DNA of 64,000 nt from Oncomelania hupensis (lineage: Eukaryota > Mollusca > Gastropoda > Littorinimorpha > Pomatiopsidae). A program made the translations under genes and the position numbers. The stretch covers positions 22,372,488-22,436,487 of the forward strand of contig CM072511.1 of assembly GCA_036898135.1 (NCBI GenBank). The letters are read 5' to 3'. Positions 59,401 through 64,000 of this stretch are shown here, one piece after another. The stretch's first letter is position 1. Every line of letters starts with the position of its first letter. The notes below the pieces were generated by a model that saw nothing but the letters and a program-made list of their open reading frames with translations, had not been told where the DNA came from and did no database searches.

Positions 59401-59967
59401 CAATAGGGCCTCTTTCAAAACGTCGTAATCTTTAGCGTCATCGTCCGACAATCTGGTGTAGACGTCGAGTGCTTGCCCCGTCAGAAGTGCACTTAGTCGA
59501 ATCGCCCAGTCTTGAGGTTGCCAGTTAGAGCTTTTGGCAAACCTTTCAAATCTCGCCAAATAACTGTCGATCTGGTCCTTCCCGTCGACAAACGCTGGCA
59601 ATTTTGGAGCTTTGTTGTCACTGATAACTTGTGGCGCATGCTGATTGTTTTGGATACGCGCCAACTCTAGCTGGTACTGACGCTCAGCCTCTCTTTCCTC
59701 TCTTTCTTCTTGGCGACGCTGCGCTTCGAGCTCTCTTTCTTCTCGGCGTCGTTGCTCTTCTTTTTCTTGCCGCTGCTGTTCAATTTCTAGACGCTTCTGT
59801 TCTAGTTCTAGTTCTTTTTCTAGACGCTTCTCTTCCAATTCTCTTTCTTCTCGGCGACGCTGCTCTTCTAATTCTCGTTCTTGTATTCTCTCCCGGGATT
59901 TGACGTACTCCGTCAACTGTTTCCCTTTTAGATTCAGTTGAATCCCTTTCTGCCAGAAGTCAGCCAT
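56428..59967 (-). CDS. Gag-PR-INT polyprotein with truncated RT (defective gypsy)
   Basis: A 1179-residue frame.

Parts in order:
- Glu/Arg-rich coiled coil (about 20-108);
- Gag (about 118-290);
- CCHC knuckle C331/C334/H339/C344;
- aspartic protease DSG 448-450;
- integrase zinc-binding H675/H682/C712/C715;
- integrase core N745, D805, E841;
- GPY module near 975-1010;
- an RT N-terminal stub, EFPHSFNDVPG (1074-1084).

At about residue 1095 (near 56682) the frame jumps from EHEVHT straight to QTWKEHLQTM, a segment that normally follows the YxDD motif, so the RT palm is lost. The reading then degenerates and stops; RNase H is absent. N745 sits where the first catalytic Asp belongs, so the integrase is also predicted inactive. 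Confidence 0.9.
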   Translation of the reverse strand: MADFWQKGIQLNLKGKQLTEYVKSRERIQERELEEQRRREERELEEKRLEKELELEQKRLEIEQQRQEKEEQRRREERELEAQRRQEEREEREAERQYQLELARIQNNQHAPQVISDNKAPKLPAFVDGKDQIDSYLARFERFAKSSNWQPQDWAIRLSALLTGQALDVYTRLSDDDAKDYDVLKEALLQCYNFTEKGYRKRFRECRPKSGETPKQFVERLSSYLHKWVELSGETKSYDSLHDLIVKEQFLNACHKDLATHLEEQKLQTLKDVTEAAERYLIAHGKTLGPPSATKHFQKTGNHVNQIQGSQTSQRQTDSTPPPREGHSRGCFTCNATDHRAANCPQNKSSGQRSSTDNAAAGNRQRRFSNQRQTSRSDHQVCGGSVILPSETKRTATPADVQECMTDGQLLLANGKSIPVVASAAVTVQNMPVSKGRVGNHEVTVLRDSGCSGVIVREDLIAKEQFTGDSKWTLMADSKCVKAPVAKIHVNTPFYIGEVEAVCLKKPLYDLMIGNIDGARRPDDPDPEWSPASTQHVEVVEEDPLPFPDGDLTELLRDNVVTPAQPCRPEIVGAVTTRAQAKRDKTSTPLKVADNSKAAIVDRDKLIQLQEADSTLNKYRNRQDHVTKGSGTVYFEVKAKILYRIFQHPRVSGGKPLRQVLVPLLLRRQVMEVAHDSIMGGHLGIKKTSDRIQAVFYWPGLHADVSRFCRSCDICQKTIPRGRVPKVPMQRMPLIDRPFKRVALNLIGEIRPPSEEGHRWVLTLVDYATRYPEAVPLKKIDTETVAEALVDMFSRLGVPEEILTDLGTQFVSDCMKEVNRLLSIRHLTTTPYHPMCNGLVEKFNATLKSTLKKLCSEQPRQWHRYINALLFAYREVPQESTGFSPFELLYGRTIRGPMHILKELWTKEVDTPEVKNSYQYVFELREKLEQTLEIARENLKKSQDCGKHYYDRRAVSRKFKPGNKVLVLLPTDHNKLLMQWKGPYEVETVVGINDYKVKVGQHSKIYHANLLKLYVERPPETVHAATAAVTDDSFDSEKLLELGDFHSKEGIDDVKLGPSLTEGHKMELKDFMGEFPHSFNDVPGSTTLVEHEVHTQTWKEHLQTMRELFHRPAEANLTVRPSKCILGADNVDCVGHPMEEGDNGGRTDSREAHVIIVFDPGPMTTATDEGVDSLRTKEH

Positions 59968-60464
59968 CTTGATGCTTCTGGAAAGTTCTTGACTGGAAAA
60001 GTTCTTTTTCTGGAAAGTTCTTGACTGTGCTGTACCTTTCTAGACTGTTCTAGAACAGCACTCTTTCTGCAGTAGCGCTTATGCTTGTCACTAGTCGCTT
60101 TCGCTGACGCAGGCCCCGCGGTCCTCGTCGTATGCGACGCTGCACCACGCTGGTGTTGATGTACACGCTCCTGTGCTGAAGTAGACGCGACGTCCGCTCG
60201 CCGCTCTCTGTAACACTGGCGATGTAGCTCCGAGACTGTCCCTCGACGTAGTCCTGCGGCAGCCACGTAGTCCCGCTCTGTTGTTCGCTCACGAAGCAAC
60301 TCTTCGGCGACTACACGCCCTTGCAGTCAACCCGAACCTATCGGTGATGTAGTCCCAGTATGTTGGCCCCTCTCGACGCAACTCGTTGGCGGCTACCCTC
60401 GATGACTGCCTCTCGTAACGTTGACTCGCTTGTTGTAGCAGTTGAACCCTTGGCTATGGCGTGA
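59968..60464 (-). other. 5' leader of the RT-deleted gypsy element
   Basis: Untranslated leader between the primer-binding site and the gag Met. Short minus-strand frames (80-121 codons) lack recognisable domains. Confidence 0.6.
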
Positions 60465-60482
60465 ATCCCGGCTTGGCCCCCA
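60465..60482 (-). promoter_or_regulatory. Primer-binding site
   Basis: The minus strand reads TGGGGGCCAAGCCGGGAT, three bases from the 5' LTR. It would pair with a tRNA ending ATCCCGGCTTGGCCCCCA. C at the discriminator position suggests a tRNA-Pro-like primer, but I cannot assign it. Confidence 0.6.
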
Positions 60483-60485
60483 AAA

Positions 60486-61118
60486 TGTTACACTCAGTTT
60501 GATGTTGGTGTTTTCTATCAGTATCTGATTCAGCCCCGATGCTTGAATTCCTGATAGGGTGTAACTCAGATTCGTTTATTCACACAGCCCGTCCAAACAG
60601 CATACAAGTCACAAAGTCGACGTATGAAGTTTTCCACTTTTATTCAGCACACATCAACAACTGCATACAATTCTCAATTCAACTCAACAACTTTCACAGC
60701 AACTTTCCAAATCACTATCAACAACTTTACTCTCAACAACAATCTCGGCACACGATTAAATAACCTCTCTCTTTTCCGGAAAGATTTCGAATACCGTAGA
60801 AATGACGCACTGCCACCAATCGAATAAAAGATCGTCATCACTGACTTACGTCATACTTCTCTCTTCCTGCCAAAAGAATGTTCTCCATTATCTACGACCA
60901 TCAAGAAACTTCGATCGATAGTAAACAAACAGATCCAGAATATTCTACAACAATATCGACTAACCAAAATTATCAACGTTATACAAAGCCTCTCCTAACA
61001 ACAATGCAAACTCAAATCAAAGGTAAATAAACTCCATTATTGAATACTTTGCAAATCGAAACGATTAGATCTATCGTACACGCTTCAGCCATGCTATCGT
61101 TCGCGTTTCAACGTAACA
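60486..61118 (-). repeat. 5' LTR of the RT-deleted gypsy element
   Basis: 633 bp, matching 55475-56107 throughout. A TATTTAA-type motif on the minus strand near 60760 corresponds to the TATA-like run of the solo LTR at 17804-18419. Confidence 0.95.
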
Positions 61119-61452
61119 AAGGGAAAAAGGGCACATGTCACATTTTCCAATTATTTGAGTTATGTCCCTTACTATATAAACATAGAAGCCTAAAGGTTAG
61201 CAAAATAGTCAAATCAAACCCAAAAAAGGCCTATGTACTGCTACAGAAACACCCACAGAAAAGGCATACAGGGGAAAAAGGGCACAAGTCCAGACTGTAA
61301 AATGGGAAAAAGGCCTATTTCACAAACAACAATTCCTTTTTTGGGTTGGATTTTACTATTTTGCTAACCTTCAGGCTTATGTTTATATAGTAGGGGACAT
61401 AACTCAAATAATTGGAAAATGTGACATGTGCCCTTTTTCCCCTGTGGTCTTC
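61119..61452. mobile_element. Foldback element, main part (interrupted by LTR insertion)
   Basis: The left arm 61119-61229 (AAGGGAAAAAGGGCACATGT and onward) is inverted at 61335-61452. Together with 55461-55474 it forms a roughly 340-bp element with terminal repeats over 110 bp. A further partial copy of the AGGGGAAAAAGGGCACA motif lies inside at about 61273. Confidence 0.85.
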
Positions 61453-61891
61453 AATATATTTGCCCTTTTATACAGTTCATCTGTTTCATGACTTTATCTT
61501 CTTATCCTTTTATTGTGATTTGCTGTCAGCTTGTTCACGTGTTCACTATGCTTTTTGTGTGTGGTGCTGCAGCGTTGACCAAATACATTCCATGTGTATT
61601 ATTCACTTGGCAATAAATTATCTTGAATTGAATTGAATTGAAAATAACAAGAGAGCTAATTCATGTATTGGTGATATAGCAGACGATGTTTTAGTCCACG
61701 GGACGTAGGCCTAAATTCTTGTTGTTCTGAAAACATTGAACGGACACATTTGGTGATTGAGCAAAAATTTAGTTTTAGGTTCATGTTGTGATTGTATTAG
61801 CCGACTTTTTATAAAAAAAATTTTGGGGCGGGAGAGAGGGGGTGGGTGGGGGAGAAGGTGTTCCATTTTGTTTTATAAGAAGACTGGGGGA
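61453..61891. other. Unannotated stretch, no gene seen
   Basis: AT-rich. TTGAATTGAATTGAATTG at 61624-61641. No domain-bearing frame. Confidence 0.5.
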
Positions 61892-61896
61892 TGAAG

Positions 61897-61985
<89 letters not shown>
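61892..61985. repeat. (ATT)n microsatellite
   Basis: About 31 perfect ATT triplets. Confidence 0.95.
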
Positions 61986-61987
<2 letters not shown>

Positions 61988-63185
61988 TTTTGGCCCACCG
62001 AAGTTGTTTTTTTTTCTTTTTCTTTTTCTTTTCTTCCGACGGCCAGGATTTATCTCCTTTCAGCAAGCCGTTCTACCACACCACATCCCTTTTAAGGTAC
62101 GACTTTCTTATTAATGTTAATCACACACTGACCGGTGAAGCCGAGCAATCAATATTTATATAATATAACCAGGGAGCCACTTTAAACCGTTAGCTGTTGG
62201 AAAGCGTATTGCGGCAATATTATAAATACCACACCTATTAGAGAGACCAGAGGCCGGGAAAAGAGAGGCGTTTAAAGCAGTGATGGTCTATTTGCGTTTG
62301 GCGGACGATGTGAACCCTATTAATTTCTTCACTCCTGTGGACGGGCGCACGTAACTTCGTAAGCCTTGGCCAGTTTCAGCTACGCAGTGTGCCGACTTTC
62401 ACGTGTGTCAAGTGGCAATTCGCCTCTGGTCATCGCAACAGCGACGATGCGGGTACATTCTGAAATAGGGACCGTGAAAGTGACCCGGTGGCAGTTCTCT
62501 TCTTCTGTTTCCTGTAGACTCTCAGGCTCAACACACTGATCGTTGTTAGTGTTAAATACACCATCACGTGAGAGAGGTTGCCTCCATTCACTTACGTGCG
62601 CTTGGCAGGCTGTCTAGATTATCGAGTTCACCAGGAGAATATTGTCCCTTACTGAAAGCGGTAGATCTATTTAGAGCATTTAGTTTCTAGTTGTGTGTAA
62701 ATGTCCAGTATCCACGCATTTAAATCCTTATTCTAAAGCTAGAATTTCCCAGTTTTGTCTCGGAAGGAGGCCAGTAAATTATTGTGTTAAAGATAGCATG
62801 TCCTTTACTTACAGCCGCTATGGTTTCATAGCGTGACAAAAAAATTACAGGTTTTATAGTCTTTAGAAATCGAATCAATTTGTGTAAGCTAAAGGTTCAG
62901 TTTCTTTTAAGTTTACATATTCACGCGCGTTTGTTCTGATATTGTCTTCTAAATTGAGTTCATTTGGAACTAAGAAGAAGAAGCAGAAGAAGGACCGATA
63001 ACTTGTGGGATTCTGAGAGACACAAAGACGGCATTAAAGCTGACAAAAGGGGCCACTGTCAGCTTTGTATTGAAAGCAGCTTTTAAGCTCTTTAGGAAAA
63101 GCATTAAACCATGTTTTGTGTTCGATCTGTCTTCAATGCGAACAGAAGGTATAATGCGCAATACAAAAACTTAAAACAAGCGCTC
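61986..63185. other. Unannotated stretch, no gene seen
   Basis: About 1.2 kb without recognised repeats. No frame with a recognisable domain. Confidence 0.5.
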
Positions 63186-63264
63186 CACACACACACACAC
63201 ACGCACACACACACACACACACACACCTACACACACCAACACACACACACACACACACACACCC
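63186..63264. repeat. (CA)n microsatellite, interrupted
   Basis: CA dinucleotides with CG and CTA/CCAA interruptions. Confidence 0.9.
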
Positions 63265-63815
63265 CAGTACACCCAGCAGTGAATGGGTACCTGGTTTCTT
63301 TAGAGCTGGGGATGGCAAGGCAGCGAGGGAGAGAAGAAGCATGAGCACTGCCCCCATTAAGCTGGCCCAGACAAAAGGGGGCTCCCCAAACTTTCTCTCC
63401 CAACCACGGATATATTACGGAACACGTTTACCTTGCCAATTGTGATCGTTTAACGCAAGAAGGAGAAGAAACGCTGTTTCAAGTATCTTTACAAAGTGTT
63501 GGCTAGAGTTACTGATAAAATATATTTGTGTATTTCTTTGTCCGTTTATTATATATTTCACGACTCGGTTTTCTAAACCTGTGATAGGGTTTCCAAGCCT
63601 GTTATAGAGAATGGCATGTGAAGGAGAGATAATCAAATAAAGTGTATTGCTAAGTTTTGCAACTAGTGTAATTAGAACACACGTTTTGTTTTGTTAATGT
63701 TGCTTCGTCAACCTAAATTGGTCAAGATTGCCGCTATATGGGTATAAGGGCAGACGGATATTTTCACGTGCCGTAGAAGGTTTGCAGTGAGCGATGTGCA
63801 CACTAAATTAGAGGG
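63265..63815. other. Unannotated stretch, no gene seen
   Basis: No recognisable coding or repeat signal. Confidence 0.45.
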
Positions 63816-64000
63816 TATCCTATCCTATCCTATCCCGTAACTCTGAGGTCGTTGGGGCACCACAGATGATCCTTTAACCAGCATACTCCATCTTTCTCTG
63901 TCTTCAGCAACCCTGAGGCTTCGCTCAATGTCAAGCCACTCCATTCTCGAATGTTGTCATCCCACCTCTTTTTCGGTCTCCCTCTTCTTCTACCTCCTTG
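63816..64000 (-). mobile_element. LINE 3' fragment, GGATA-tail family, cut by window end
   Basis: The tail is three TATCC units at about 63818-63834 (plus strand), then the same ORF2 C-terminal region as 46092-46563. It continues beyond the window. Confidence 0.8.

Larger units (their letters stand above)
55475..61118 (-). mobile_element. Ty3/gypsy element with RT/RNase H deletion
   Basis: 5644 bp. Two 633-bp LTRs (55475-56107 and 60486-61118; TG...CA) in which I found no difference, flanked by the 5-bp duplication AAGGG (55470-55474 and 61119-61123). A primer-binding site follows the right-hand LTR. The gag-protease-integrase frame is long, but RT is reduced to its two ends and RNase H is gone. 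Integrase lies upstream of the RT remnant, so the ancestral order was the same gmr1-like order as the element at 3375. Identical LTRs in a copy that cannot reverse-transcribe itself imply recent mobilisation in trans. Confidence 0.95.

Overview
The window looks like a gene-poor, repeat-dense stretch of an invertebrate nuclear genome. A lophotrochozoan, probably a gastropod mollusc, is my best guess. The reasons are a split neuropeptide-type GPCR gene with canonical GT-AG introns, two Ty3/gypsy LTR retrotransposons with reordered pol domains, several tRNA-headed SINE families, LINE 3' fragments ending in short tandem repeats, and very many di-, tri- and tetranucleotide arrays. The species cannot be read from the sequence.

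The only host protein gene I can support is a class A (rhodopsin-family) G-protein-coupled receptor on the minus strand. Its five coding exons (50382-50199, 47212-47032, 44891-44660, 41548-41339, 24339-24010) join with consistent phases into a 378-residue seven-helix protein. Its last intron is about 17 kb and holds LINE, SINE, foldback and satellite sequence. Each intron carries low-complexity DNA close to its 5' splice site.

Left part (3375-11581): a complete LTR retrotransposon on the minus strand. It has two 1503-bp LTRs that differ at one position I could find, a 5-bp target duplication AGGAC, a primer-binding site, a polypurine tract and one intact 1535-codon gag-pol frame. The domain order is Gag, protease, integrase, reverse transcriptase, RNase H. 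Integrase before RT is the order described for gmr1-like Ty3/gypsy elements and is unlike standard gypsy.

Right part (55475-61118): a second, unrelated-sequence LTR element with apparently the same order. It has 633-bp LTRs in which I found no difference and an AAGGG target duplication, but most of RT and all of RNase H are deleted and the first integrase catalytic Asp is replaced by Asn. It looks like a recently mobilised non-autonomous copy and sits inside the terminal inverted repeat of a small foldback element. An older solo LTR of the same family, with its own target duplication TTCAC, lies at 17804-18419 in the opposite orientation.

Elsewhere: a LINE family with GGATA-type tails (six 3' fragments plus one longer broken RT copy); a roughly 600-700-bp dispersed retroposon with five copies and variable simple-repeat tails; SINEs with different tRNA-like heads but a shared tail; foldback or MITE elements at 35467-35712 and in a nearly abutting cluster at 53088-54819; and large microsatellite and polypurine blocks. 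I see no rRNA, functional tRNA, CRISPR or prokaryotic features.
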